From Plumapathes pennacea (Eukaryota; Cnidaria; Anthozoa; Antipatharia; Myriopathidae), in contig OZ038471.1 of the NCBI GenBank assembly GCA_964036295.1, forward strand, positions 6,694,001-6,758,000: a DNA stretch of 64,000 nucleotides, written 5' to 3'. Position 1 is the stretch's first letter; each line of letters begins with the position of its first letter. The notes under the pieces were generated by a model that had not been told where the DNA came from, searched no databases, and saw only the letters and a list, made by a program, of their open reading frames with translations. Position numbers and translations under genes: made by a program. Below are positions 1 through 10,588 of this stretch, piece by piece.

Positions 1-57
1 CACCTTAATTCTTAGGTACTTTAAGTGACTCATTTGATTGACATCCGTCTGTCTCAC

Positions 58-559
58 CTCATTATCAGTGGCATCAATTCCAGCCAGGAAAGTAATTTGA
101 GCTGCAGCCAATGAAACCAGGAGATTCAGCCGAATATGCAGTTCCTGGGTATCATCATACTTGTCCCTCCTGACGATTGTCAACAAGTGAGTGTCAATAT
201 TACAAAATAATATTTCGTTCATCTGTTACATATTTGCGTACGTAACGAGGGTCCCATTTAGGGACCCGCCTTCAGGGCATCCCCCCCCCTCACCTCCTTC
301 TCACCCATAACCTTCCAAATACGAAACGAGAAACTCAATTCTAGTACAAGAATTATGCGACTACCATTTTAAAAGCCACCCAAGCTAGCGCATGAACAGA
401 TCAACTGAATCATCAACCACACTGAAACGCAGATAAAGAAAGAATTCTGACGTACAGCAGGACAGCATAAGCAATTATACTGAGTAGTGCCCCAACCAAG
501 GACAAGCCACTACCAATGTACGTAATGACTTCCAGGGCGAGTTTGTTTTCCGGTGTAAC
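58..559 (-). CDS. Gene A TM1 and TM2 exons
   Basis: Exon 456-559 encodes VTPENKLALEVITYIGSGLS and the rest of TM1, ending at AYAVL. Exon 58-169 encodes RDKYDDTQELHIRLNLLVSL followed by AAAQITFLAGIDATDNE, which is ICL1 and TM2. The first exon is the undisturbed counterpart of the one split in gene B, so it defines the insertion point precisely. Confidence 0.88.
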
Positions 560-3500
560 CTGAGGATTAGAATCCAAGTTACAAGAGTCAGTAATAGAGA
601 ATTCGTATTTCAAGACGTAAATGACGTAAAGGGCAGCATTATCAATGCTACATTACCTGTGGTGCTTCATTTGTTTGCAATAAAATAGCAAAGCTGGTCA
701 GGTGGTTGCAGGAGCAGACGCCGTTTTTTACACTGCACCCTTTGGAGGACCACGAACCGTTAAAACGTGTCCTGTAAAACAATACAAGTGTTAGATTTCC
801 TGGTATCAAATTCGGAGTTAGAGGTATGTGTCTAAGCGTTCGTTCAATTTACACTTATGGTAGCTCATTAAAGTATGATCAGTCCGAGATCCGAACTTCG
901 AGAACTCAGTTAAATCAATATAAAATCGATAAATCGATATCACATTTGGATCAACATGGCCTTGAGATCGGTGTTGAGATTGTATTGGGGCACTGTCGAG
1001 AAACTACTTCTTAGGTCTATCGATCTCACAGACATCAGTTGGAGTAATTCACACTTGGGACCACTTACCATGGTTCGATTTCAGATCGATCCCTCTCCCT
1101 GGCCAGTATGAGCGGGCCCAAACATTTGTGATAAAAAGAGGTTATTACACGGGAAGGAGTGCAATACGGCGGAGTATTTTTACGAGTCGGTTTTATTTTT
1201 TCGAGCCTGCTTCAGGCGAGAAAAATGAAACTGACGAGTAAAAATACAGCCGTATTGCACGGCTTTTCGTGTAATAAATTGTTTATTACACGACAAACGA
1301 AGCAGGGCAAACATTCTCGCCGCTTGTAAAATGGAACAAAAAAATGACGCGTTCGTAAACTTTGCTTGCGAAAACTGATCACGTAAGCTAATAAACCAGT
1401 TGATCTGGTTCCTGACGAGTGCAACACGCTCCCATCTTTGCACTCGCTTTGGCCCGTATTTGCACTCGAAAATGTGAAGTCGTGTAATAAGGATACAAAC
1501 TGGTGTATCAACTAAGTGTTGATGAGGGTAATGGAACGCCGTCAAAGAGACAATAGCTGACGTAGGGCAGAGCGAATGACGAAGGGCTAGCGCTCGAAAC
1601 GTCAGCTATTGTCTCTTTGACGGCGTTCCATTACCCTCATCAACACTTAGTTGATACACCAGTTTGTCTTCCACCACGCCGACGCAGTCAACCTAATTCT
1701 CTTAAGAGCTGGCATTACATAATAAGGATACATATTTGTTTTAAAACACCAGTGAATAAGCTAAGGAATGGGCATTCCAGAAGCGAAAGAAGGCGTCACA
1801 AAACCGACAAACATACTTAGTAGAATAATCCCAGAATACGCATCGTGATAACGTACTCCGTTTGTCAACTGAACTCTGAAATACAGACGGGAGCATGCAA
1901 TATATTAGTTTACCTTCAACCCGTTAACTACCAAGCTCAAAATGCAGATTCTCTTAACATTTTAAGAAGAAAATGTATGCGTGATGTAAAGAGAAATGAT
2001 AGTTTAATCAGTTGTCATCTGAGAAAGGTATCGAAAACCAAGTTCTCCTTACTGTATAATACATCTCTGGTGAGAAACCGAACGAGAAAGTTGAAGTTGA
2101 TCACTCTCCACTTCCGCTCACAAAACGACTTCTTTGTTACCTTTGAGCCGGAAAAATACTTTTTAGCTAGCCTTTAACCAGAACTCTGCAGTTTGTTGGC
2201 CAAAAACGAGAGGAAAAGAATTTGCTTAATCCTAGATTAGCTTAACCGAGCTTTAAACAACCGGGCCCAGGTGTACGTGCATTAACCCTTTCACTCCCAA
2301 GAGTGATCAACTTCAATTTTCTCCCTCAGTTTCTCACCAGACATATATTACACAGTAAGGAGAATTTAGCTTTTGATACCTTACTCAGATGACAGCTGAT
2401 TAAACTATCAGTTCTCTTTTCATCACCCATATATTTTCATCTTAAAAGGTTGAGAGAATCTGCATTGGACTTATACACCACCTCCCTTCCTCTTCCTCTC
2501 CCTTACACCTTTACCAATATACATCCACATTCATCATGTTATAGCAACCCAGGATTACCCACTCCTCTCCCTCCAGCTATCTTAAACTGCCTATTACCAA
2601 AATGGTTGGCAACCGCTAATGGGATCTGAAGAGCATATTCAACTGCCTATTACCCTGTACTGGCGCGGTTGCAAAGTAACATCTTCACTCAGTTCACCAG
2701 TCACATTGGGTTTGAGTGCCACAGCGATGATAGACGAGTTGAGCTGAGCTTCCACTGGTTTACTGTTATCCATCAAAGATAAAAAAAATCACCTGTCAAT
2801 CAATCCACCTCACGTATTTTAAGTCTCTACTGAAGTTTCATTTGTATGTATATTCTCTTAATATTTTATGGATCGTCTATTTACTAATACATTTACTTCC
2901 TTTCCGAACTTGAGGTTTTTGCCAGAAATGAAAAACGTAAGTGGCATTACTTACTTGTCAATCAAGTTATGCATGTCCTTGGGCAAGATTTGGTAATTAT
3001 CTTGAAACATCAAAGCTGTAACCACTCGCTCTTTGTTGTCAGAAAATAAGAAAGAAACAAACTGAACATTATTAGTGGGAAAATAAAAATGAATTAGATG
3101 ACTTGACAATAGTTAATGGTCTACGTTCACCGTTATCAATATCAAAATACCGTAAATTTTCTCAAATAATATCCCCCCCCCAAAAAAAAATGTTCATAAG
3201 CCTAACCCTCCCCCCTGAACGCAAACATCCCTCTGACAATAGCCCTCCCAAATGTAAGTCAAAATACCAATGACCCGTCTACCGTATGAACCACAGGAAC
3301 GTCGTCATTATAGTCTTGACGTTTTTATCCCGAACCCCTTCTTGTACTGTAATGTTACATTTTGTTACATTGTATGATTCCTTTTAAGTTAGCAATGTCT
3401 TATTGACTGTTACAGGGAATAGTAATCCGTGAATCTATTAAATAAACCTCAGTCTATAAAACCTAACCTTGTTGTTTAAAAAGTGCCTTGGGGATCTTGA

Positions 3501-6500
3501 ACCAGGGTCCGCTTCCGCTAGAAATGACGCCCGAGAAATTGAACATCACATCTTCACTGATGTTGACGGAAACTTTCTGCAAGATCCAAGCTAAAAAAGA
3601 AATTTTTGAGGAGGTAAACCTAAAAGATCATGCTTTAAGCTAAAGAGAAACACTTCGTTACATTTTATTTAGTCACAGAGAATAAGATGTTTATTCAATG
3701 AAATTTATAACTCAAATTGATATATATCTATAATCTATAAAGAGTCGGGCGACCTGCAAACTCATGCATGCGCACCAGAATATCAAAACTGCCAAGTACA
3801 GCCACCAAGTGTCCGGGCCGAAGACAAGGAGCAAATGGACGCGTCTTCCACCTCGTGTATTACAAATGCCGTAAACTTGTGAAAACTATCGTGACGTCAG
3901 CCCCATGGGGGCTCACACAGCCAATCAACTGTCCAAAATATATCAACTGGAATCCTGTGAAATGCAGACTTCCGTGACAAAACGGGTTTCGGTGAATGGA
4001 AAGCATGTCACATTGCGGAAAACGAATAATAATAATAAAAAAAAAGAAAACATACCAGAAGTCACACTGGCATGGAAATATGTTGCATTTGTGAATAAAA
4101 ATTCACAGGGTGTACATGTTCGAAACAGCACCCAGTTATGGAATTCATTGAACTCAGCGTCCAGGCCACTTACAAGACTCATTCTCGTAAGCGCACAATC
4201 CAAGTTATAGACTCTATTTTCGCTTCCCGAGGGTGTCTGCTTACGGGAGCTTTGACTGCGTTATTCTTATTCGTATTATATCGATGTGCTTGTAAAAACT
4301 GTAGAAGTAGCCAGAGAAAGAGTGATCAGAATAGGGAATGCAAATTTCCAAGCTTTCCAACCATTTCATTCCAATGCACCGTCTTAGTTTTCCTTGTCTA
4401 CCCCTGCATACGGTCTCGAAAACATATCATTTACCGCGCTATGTTTGTTGACTTTTTGCAATTGTTTTACAAGACATACTTTAAAGTCCTTCTTTCCTCC
4501 CCCCAATCCACAAAAAAATTCTTTTGGCCAAGTTACATAGTTGATACACCCTGGTTTCCAGGTATTCTCTCACTTCTAGTGGCCTTCTACCGGGAAAGAG
4601 AGGAGGTCTGGAAATCAGGGTGTGGCTGATGGTGAATTCAGAGATATTATAGTTACAGTAAGTACTTACCCAAACTGTCGCTCACTCGAAGTGTCTGTAT
4701 TGGTTTTTTGTTGGAAAGATGTTTGTTTGCATATTCAGTTCCAAAATCCTCAAGCATTCGCAGTAACAAGAGAAAGTTGACATTTCTGCACGTCTTTAGC
4801 ACAGTAGATGTCAATGCATCTGCCTCCTAAAGCCACATAGAGATAAGTGTGATAAGTAAAATAACTTATCACGTTTTTCAGAAAAAAAAAGATACAAAAA
4901 AGAATATAAAAATAATTAAGTAAGTAAGTAATAAGTTTATTTGACTCGAGGTACAAACTATTTACACAGACTAGGTCCAAGAGGGCCGTGTACAAAAGAC
5001 ATATTGACTGATAACAATATTGGAAATACATAATAGATAAGTGAGAAAATATAATATATACATAACTAAATTATAGAATGATTTACATAGTTTTCGAGTA
5101 AGGGACATCACTAGTAGCAGGAGCTAATAGAGAGAATAGAAGTAAGAGGGAATTTGAATCAACAATGGCAGCAACAATGACTTTGAGCGGTAACAAATTA
5201 GATTTAGAAATAGGGGCAAGGGTTTTCAGTCCCGCGGGTGGCACACTTCCACCCAAAAGTTTGAGTATTAAGTCCCCCCCCCCCACCTCACTGAAAGATT
5301 CGACCAGTCGGAGGTTCTTCTCACCTTTAAGGACTTCGATTCTCTTATCTTCAATCCCTTAATTTTGTCACTGAACCTCTAAACGCAATTCAAAAGAAAC
5401 ACTTTTAGGGATACATCTAAAACGTTGGTAATGTTTTAGATGCCAACAATTTTCTCTCCATTTGGATGTTTGATCGTGGTTGGTTTGGTCTGTTGTACTC
5501 ACAACTTCCTCGTCTACATGTATGTCACTCTGTATGTCTGTGTATTTGTCTATAGGTTTGTGCCATGTGTTTGTCAGACTACAGTTTATATTTTCTCGTA
5601 TCCGGCATGCTCTGGTAATACATGATGTCAATCTCTCCAAAACTTCGGTCCTTTACATACCTCTGTCGAGCATGTTTCATTGATCAGCGCTACAACAGAA
5701 ACAACAAATGATTTGTTAGTGTAATCAGTGAATAGTTATTGGTCAGTGTACTCAGCAAACGAGCGCAACATTTAGATCTGTTCCCATTGGTGGATACAGT
5801 ACATCAAACAGCGCTTTTGTCTCTTACAATCAGCTGAGATCGAGTTGTTGACTAATATTGGTGACAAAACTGTTCTTCCAATTTTGTTTTTGATATCCAA
5901 ATCACCACCTCTTCAGCCACGTTTTTGTGTACTACAGCCGGATAACTTAAATCCTCAGGCAAACGGTATTTAACTATTTTTGAGTACCACTCTACCAAAT
6001 GTTCATTCAATCACTCACTGCCACCCCTCGTCGACTAAAACTTTTAGGTGTGGTTTAATAACCATGTCTAATATTCTGTTAGCAAGAATTAACACTGTAA
6101 TATCACTAAAATATCAGTGATAGATAAACTGTTCACAATGTGATAACTGATCACTGAATCACAAGACAAGGCAACGTACCACAAACTCTGTCCTTTATAA
6201 TCTGCATACTGTTAGATAATCTTGTGAAGTCCGGCGAGGATAAAGTCAGGCCATTTTGACCTGCTATGTTTTGTAAAACGTCGATGTCAACATCTCCGAT
6301 CCCAACCGCCACCATCAAGACGCCCTTGCTCTGAAAAACACAAGAGGGAAACAAACAAACAAACAAACAAACAAACAAATGGCATTTCCTCAATCTTGCG
6401 CAAAAACGAATAAACAAACAAATAAACGCTTTCCGACGTGGGGTGGGGATTAGATACAAAGTAAGCAAAATCTACTACCCTATTTTAGACTAAAATCCTT

Positions 6501-8016
6501 GAAAATGATACCATTCGAGGCGGCACATATATGGCTTATGTGGCAGATATATGAGAGTCTCTCCATCGGTAGACAGGTGTACTGCAGGTGATGTTGTTTT
6601 CGTTACGTTTCTGGCACTCAAAAAGCCTTAGGTGATGAAGTTTCAGCAACGTGGTGAAGTTTTCGGTCATACAACTTCTGACAATAAATGGTTTTTTGAT
6701 TGACTGATAGAACAATGGAATGGCTAACTGACTAATTCTGATCAACTGTTGATATATTCACTGACTGGCTGAAAAACTGATAGCAGCTAACTGACCTCGA
6801 GTAGTGAAATGATCTCAGGGATCATATATCTTTTTCTGCCAACTACCCTGACCAACTACCCTGCTTAACTCATGGACGGACGGGTTGACTAACAAATGTC
6901 TGTCTGACCAGCCGATTAACTGACTGACTGACCTCGAGCACTTGAATAATATCGGGGATCTTGTTTTCGTTCTGGGTAGGTTTTCCATCTGTAAAAACCA
7001 GCAAAACGTTCGGTTTGTCGGGCCGGTCTCCTCCAGCAGCAGTGAACAGACCATTATTTGCCAGGGACAGAGCTTCATCTGTGACCGTGCCACCAAACAG
7101 TATATTTATGTTGGAAATTTCCTTATCTAAAGCATCAGGCTTGTGAAACAATGAATTGGAAAAATTAAACCGCAACTCTGCACTTCCCCCAAATACTATC
7201 ATGCCCATGTGAGTTCCTTCAGAGGAGATGTCGGACAGGTTAACTAAGGATCGAAGCGCTGTTCTCAATAGAGGAATGTTTTTCTTTCCCACACTTAAAG
7301 AAACATCAACTGCGACTCCCAGATCCAAAATGCCAGAGCACGAGGATGCTGTAAACAACACAAGGTGATGCGAGGTTGAGAGGAATAGCTTTCCACGATA
7401 AAACACCAAGCCCTTTCATTCCTCAAATTGAACAATTTTAATTTTCTCCTTCAGTTTCTCACTACAAATTATATCACACTGTATAGAAAGAACTTGGATT
7501 TGTATACCTTACTGATCCAACTATCAAGTATCGCTACATCATTCATAAATTTAATTTTAAAAGGTTGGGAGAATCTGTATTTTGAGCTTGGAGGCCGGAT
7601 CCAGGAGAAGATCTGACCAGTTTCCAAACGTGTTAGTGTCCAATGCATCGCAAGCTTCTGGGATACGTGCATGCTCCCCCAAAATATGTTTAAGAAGTAG
7701 TTCTCCAAATCGTTATTTCCTGCTATTTCCCAGGGACTGAGAAATATATTTGAAAACTCTAACCGGTTTCAATAAACTACGGTCTGGATCCATCCCTGGG
7801 TTTGTCCAAAAAATTCTCGAATATTTGGGGAAGCATATCTGAAAAGCGAACTTATGGGTAATGAAAAATTAGTTTTATAGACTTCCCGTAATAAATACAT
7901 GGTATAGATTCGGTACAGATTCGTTTTTCTAGCTTACCTGAACTCAAATATATCCTCACCAACAAAACTGGAACTGTAAAAAAAATAAATAAATAATAAA
8001 TAAATAAATAAATCAA

Positions 8017-8047
<31 letters not shown>

Positions 8048-9674
8048 AAAATGAACAAAACTGTAGACTACAGTGCAAATTTCGTAGCCCAGTTGTTCGA
8101 AAGCCGATTATGCTAATCTAGGATTACCGGAATTCTTTCTCTCGACCTCTCTGCCAATAACCTGCAGGAGTTTTGTTCGAAGATGGATTAAAAAGCTTGT
8201 TCCAGCTTAAAACGTTATCAAGGAAGTCGTTGTGGACGAAACCTTCGCAGTTTGAGGCTTATATATGACAAACAAAATTTGACCTAAACCAGGATTAGCC
8301 TAATCGTGCTTTGAAATACCGGGTCTAGTGTAACGCTCGTACACTCTTAGGACTTAGCTAAGAAACTCAATGTTACCAGCTGGACTCGATACTAGACTGT
8401 AAGTTAGTCTAATGCTTTTCTATAATATAAGTTGTACACAAAAAAAATGAATCGGTGGGGCTTGCACACGACGTTAGCTCGAGTTAGACCGAGTTACATA
8501 GTAATGGGGACAAACGCTGAGCAACGGAAGTGACGTCAAGGACGTGTTTTTGTGGTGTCTTCGCGCCGTCTCCTGGGACGCACTTGTTTTATGCAACCAT
8601 AGCGTGCTCTCGCAAAGTTGCGCCTATATTACATATTATACAAAGCCCCTTGCGCTTGCATGGTGAACAGCATACACGCTTTAGTGTTTGTCGCGTCTCC
8701 CAGACAACCTGCATAATTATCTTTATATTAGAAGCAAGCAAACTGGACGGTTTCGTTTCACCTTACTACAAAGAGATTTTAATTACATTTCTCTTATCAC
8801 GCCTAAAATTGCACTCCGTGAAACTGAAGATAATCTAGAATTTGTAAAAATAAAAAAATAAAAATAAAAATATAATAAAACGAAGAAGCTACATAAAAAT
8901 AACTTTTGTTAAAATTCATGGGTTTGTCTTTCTATAGAAGTTGGATTTTATACCCCTCATTTCAGGCCCCGGCAATATAGTGTTCATGGCTTTTCCAGTA
9001 CATATTCCGCATTTCATTTAATGTTAAAGACAAAACTAAGTTGGGTTGCACAACGCGCAATTTCAGGTTCATATTTTCCTACTTGATTTTCACTATGTTT
9101 TGCCGGCGCATCGCATGATATTTTCCGGCCATTTAAATTCAAATAAAACATAAACGCATATGCAAAACTCTGACTGTTGAGCGAATTTTCATAATAAAAT
9201 ATAAGTCACACCAATGGATGACATTTCTAAAGAGAGCAATATTACCCCAACTCTAATGTGTGTAGTTTACTATACAAAGAAGCCAAGCTAAAACCCGTGT
9301 CAATTGAAAAGTAGGAACCCTATTTTTTAGAAGGCGGCAAAAATTAATGTTTGTGGCAAAGAAGCTGCGGTTGCCGCTAACAAGCAATTGCTAATTTTGC
9401 GCTGACGCACCATGTATTATTAACAATAGTATCCTAAGGGGAATTTACCACACATTATCTATTTCACTGAATAGTCGAAATTCACTGAATAGACGACCTT
9501 CACCTTTATAGGGCAACGAAGCGAAAAACACTTTCGTTAACTGATGAGTATTTTGGTTTTCGTATTAGAATCGAGGTATGCCAGGTATAGTGAGTCCAAT
9601 GGTCATATAAATTTGAAAATTAAAACAAGCGATAAAAAGTCGAATGACTCACCTGCCAATAAAAGAAACTTCAT
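58..9674 (-). CDS. Gene A: vWA-GAIN-GPS-7TM adhesion GPCR, 3' end beyond left edge
   Basis: Predicted cell-surface receptor whose vWA domain would bind an extracellular ligand and whose 7TM would signal. Exons read 5' to 3': 9653-9674, 7938-7973, 6933-7348, 6180-6330, 5661-5689, 5325-5378, 4670-4826, 3468-3590, 2955-3030, 2654-2762, 1817-1875, 657-771, 456-559, 58-169. Every junction is GT/AG and in phase, giving 521 continuous residues. They run: start MKFLLLA plus the hydrophobic VPVLLVRIYLSS (signal peptide), vWA with the metal-site motif DVSLS, GAIN, the pre-GPS strand CVFWDY, GPS CSCNHLTSF, TM1 and TM2. TM3 onward lies left of base 1. Coding and flanking DNA closely match gene B. The family assignment is firm; ligand and signalling partner are unknown. 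Confidence 0.87.
657..1875 (-). CDS. Gene A GPS exons with cleavage motif
   Basis: Exon 1817-1875 carries the strand RCVFWDYSTK and exon 657-771 carries WSSKGCSV...VCSCNHLTSF. Together they form a complete GPS motif with four cysteines and the cleavage tripeptide His-Leu-Thr. By family knowledge the chain would be cut between Leu and Thr and the halves would stay associated. The intron between them contains a 588-bp repeat insertion that is absent from gene B. Confidence 0.9.
1135..1722. mobile_element. Compound repeat insertion unique to copy A
   Basis: Relative to copy B (31510 region), about 588 bp are added here. The left part, 1142-1490, is a 349-bp element with ends TTATTACACG/CGTGTAATAA. 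Its reverse-complement copy of identical length lies at 46933-47281. The right part is the perfect hairpin at 1495-1667. The interruption lies in the intron between the two GPS exons. Confidence 0.8.
1495..1667. repeat. Perfect 69-bp inverted repeat (hairpin)
   Basis: Arms 1495-1563 and 1599-1667 are exact reverse complements around a 35-base loop. The loop contains GCTAGCGCTCGAAA, a sequence typical of dispersed repeats. The absence of arm decay implies recent arrival. Confidence 0.92.
2282..2475. mobile_element. TTAA-flanked MITE family (12 copies in window)
   Basis: A family of about 210 bp beginning TTAACCCTTTCACTCCCAAG and ending with the inverse. Complete members lie at 18819-19025, 53045-53257 and 58456-58666. 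Diverged or partial members lie near 1917-2110 (inverted), 2282-2475, 7411-7590, 15757-15890, 24304-24510 (inverted), 28943-29105, 31707-31895, 32028-32218 and 38667-38845. TTAA flanks with CCC ends suggest a piggyBac-type transposase in trans; that is inference. Confidence 0.8.
2654..4826 (-). CDS. Gene A GAIN-domain exons
   Basis: Four exons form the GAIN domain, the fold that carries out aGPCR self-cleavage. Exon 4670-4826 is the helical subdomain (LLLLRMLEDFGTEYANKHL). Exons 3468-3590 (WILQKVSVNISEDVMFNFSG), 2955-3030 (RVVTALMFQDNYQILPKDMH) and 2654-2762 (NSSIIAVALKPNVTGELSED) form the beta-rich part. Phases are 0-1, 1-1, 1-2 and 2-0 and are conserved in genes B and C. Confidence 0.82.
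4920..5110 (-). mobile_element. Possible non-LTR retrotransposon 3' tail
   Basis: On the minus strand a unit ends with AAATAAACTTATTACTTACT and then short ACTT repeats, the style of tail left by CR1/L2-like elements. The same sequence occurs in copy B near 36180-36340 with a small internal deletion. No reverse transcriptase is visible. Confidence 0.35.
6180..6330 (-). CDS. Gene A exon 4: C-terminal third of vWA domain
   Basis: Fifty codons plus one base, starting SKGVLMVAVGIGDVD and ending IIKDRVC. This is the last beta strand and helix of a vWA fold (the VGIG..D..L..IA pattern). The encoded residues are the same in gene B, in contrast to the divergent vWA exon 3. Confidence 0.88.
6933..7348 (-). 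CDS. Gene A exon 3: N-terminal two-thirds of vWA domain
   Basis: Encodes 138 residues beginning SSCSGILDLGVAVDVSLSVG. The MIDAS metal-binding set of vWA domains is complete: DVSLS near residue 14, a threonine in GGTVTDEA near residue 87, and the aspartate of VFTDGKP near residue 120. That predicts a divalent-cation-dependent ligand site. The exon ends in phase 0 at the Glu of IIQVLE, followed by gtcagt. The 5' half differs from gene B far more than the surrounding DNA does (see findings). Confidence 0.9.
7979..8050. repeat. (TAAA)n microsatellite beside gene A signal-peptide exon
   Basis: Starts within a few bases of the splice acceptor of exon 7938-7973, so on the transcribed strand it supplies the T-rich tract. 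In copy B the same place holds a longer (TAAAA)n tract. Confidence 0.9.
8087..8325. mobile_element. ~240-bp MITE, ends GCCCGGTTGTTCGAAAGCC
   Basis: Terminal inverted repeats pair the GCCC-(A/G)GTTGTTCGAAAGC end with GTGCTTTGAAA.ACCGGG(C/T). Related copies lie at 39479-39716 (duplicate) and 48177-48414. Confidence 0.75.
9653..9674 (-). CDS. Gene A first coding exon (MKFLLLA)
   Basis: ATGAAGTTTCTTTTATTGGCAG followed by gtgag. The phase-1 donor joins exactly to 7938-7973 to make a classic signal peptide, MKFLLLAVPVLLVRIYLSS. Gene C has the equivalent MKLFLSA exon, which supports this start over the alternative at 10552-10588. Confidence 0.82.
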
Positions 9675-10551
9675 AATTACAGCAGCAGAAACGAAGCCTC
9701 TGTCCTGTGAAAAGTCCTTTGAAATGGCTCTGGTCAGACGTTAATGCGACAGGGGGTCTATGGTAGTTAAAAAAAAGCCACAAGTTAAAAACCCGTAAAT
9801 GAAGTTCTCGTGTGAAAGACACTAAAACTCATCTCGGTCATCTTTGCAGCACGTTCTTTAATCACACTAATAAGACAAATTAAATGCAGTCAACCAAACA
9901 CTGCTACACGGGATTTTCTGAATCTTTGTCCTGTAAATTATCAACTTGAGTTTCTCGTGCAGATTGAAACAGAAGTAATGCACCAATTCTCCCACCAGCC
10001 TGCACTGGACAAATTGTATGAGTAGTTTGAGAGAATTCATAGCCTGACCATCATGAGCACGAGCAACTCATCTGCGATTTTTTTCTGTTATTTTATCTGG
10101 TGCGCTAAATGGTTGCACAAATATGTAGTTTACTATGGAAAGACACTGTGTTCGATCATAATTTCTGAGACTGCAAAGACGAATGGTTTAATAATACAGT
10201 AGGAAGGGCCGGGAACAAAATATATTTGCATTTTGTATAAGCGAATACTAGAAGTATAGCATTAGCAGGACGAATTAATAAGCCGTTTACCCAAACCATC
10301 TTTAAGGTTAGGGAGAATGCATGATGGAACATTTGTCTTAGGGGATACTTTAAACACACACGGTACTAAACGAAAAAAAAAAAATACTCAACTGCACTTC
10401 GTTAAACGTCGCTCAGGTAATTTTGGATTAATAAACGGTTGGTTTATATGGCAGGTTTATAATGGATTATATGGTAGTTTGCGTGTATAGTAGAACGGGT
10501 ACGGGGATCGTGGGCCTAAGCGATAATATATTCGAAAGTCGAACAACTCAC

Positions 10552-10588
10552 CTGCCTGTAAAAATAACTTTGTCGTAGAGGCGAACAT
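10552..10588 (-). CDS. Alternative first exon of gene A (MFASTTKLFLQA)
   Basis: ATG, eleven further codons and a phase-1 gtgag donor that splices in frame to the same second signal-peptide exon. It lies 0.9 kb upstream of the MKFLLLA exon and is conserved in copy B at 41954-41990. It could reflect a second promoter or an exon duplicated together with its promoter. Confidence 0.6.

Noticed and set aside
4138..4629. 163-codon plus-strand ORF with a hydrophobic stretch and cysteines
   Set aside because: It lies in a gene A intron. The copy in B (35406-35738) is cut to 110 codons by indels, so there is no sign of coding constraint.
5368..5640. 90-codon minus-strand ORF conserved in copy B (36596-36859)
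   Set aside because: Lies in the intron between two gene A exons. Its conservation is explained by the duplication, and gene C has nothing similar.
8530..8838. 102-codon plus-strand ORF kept in both duplicates
   Set aside because: It is retained because the duplicates are recent. It has no recognisable domain or splice context, lies in gene A's first intron, and is absent from gene C.
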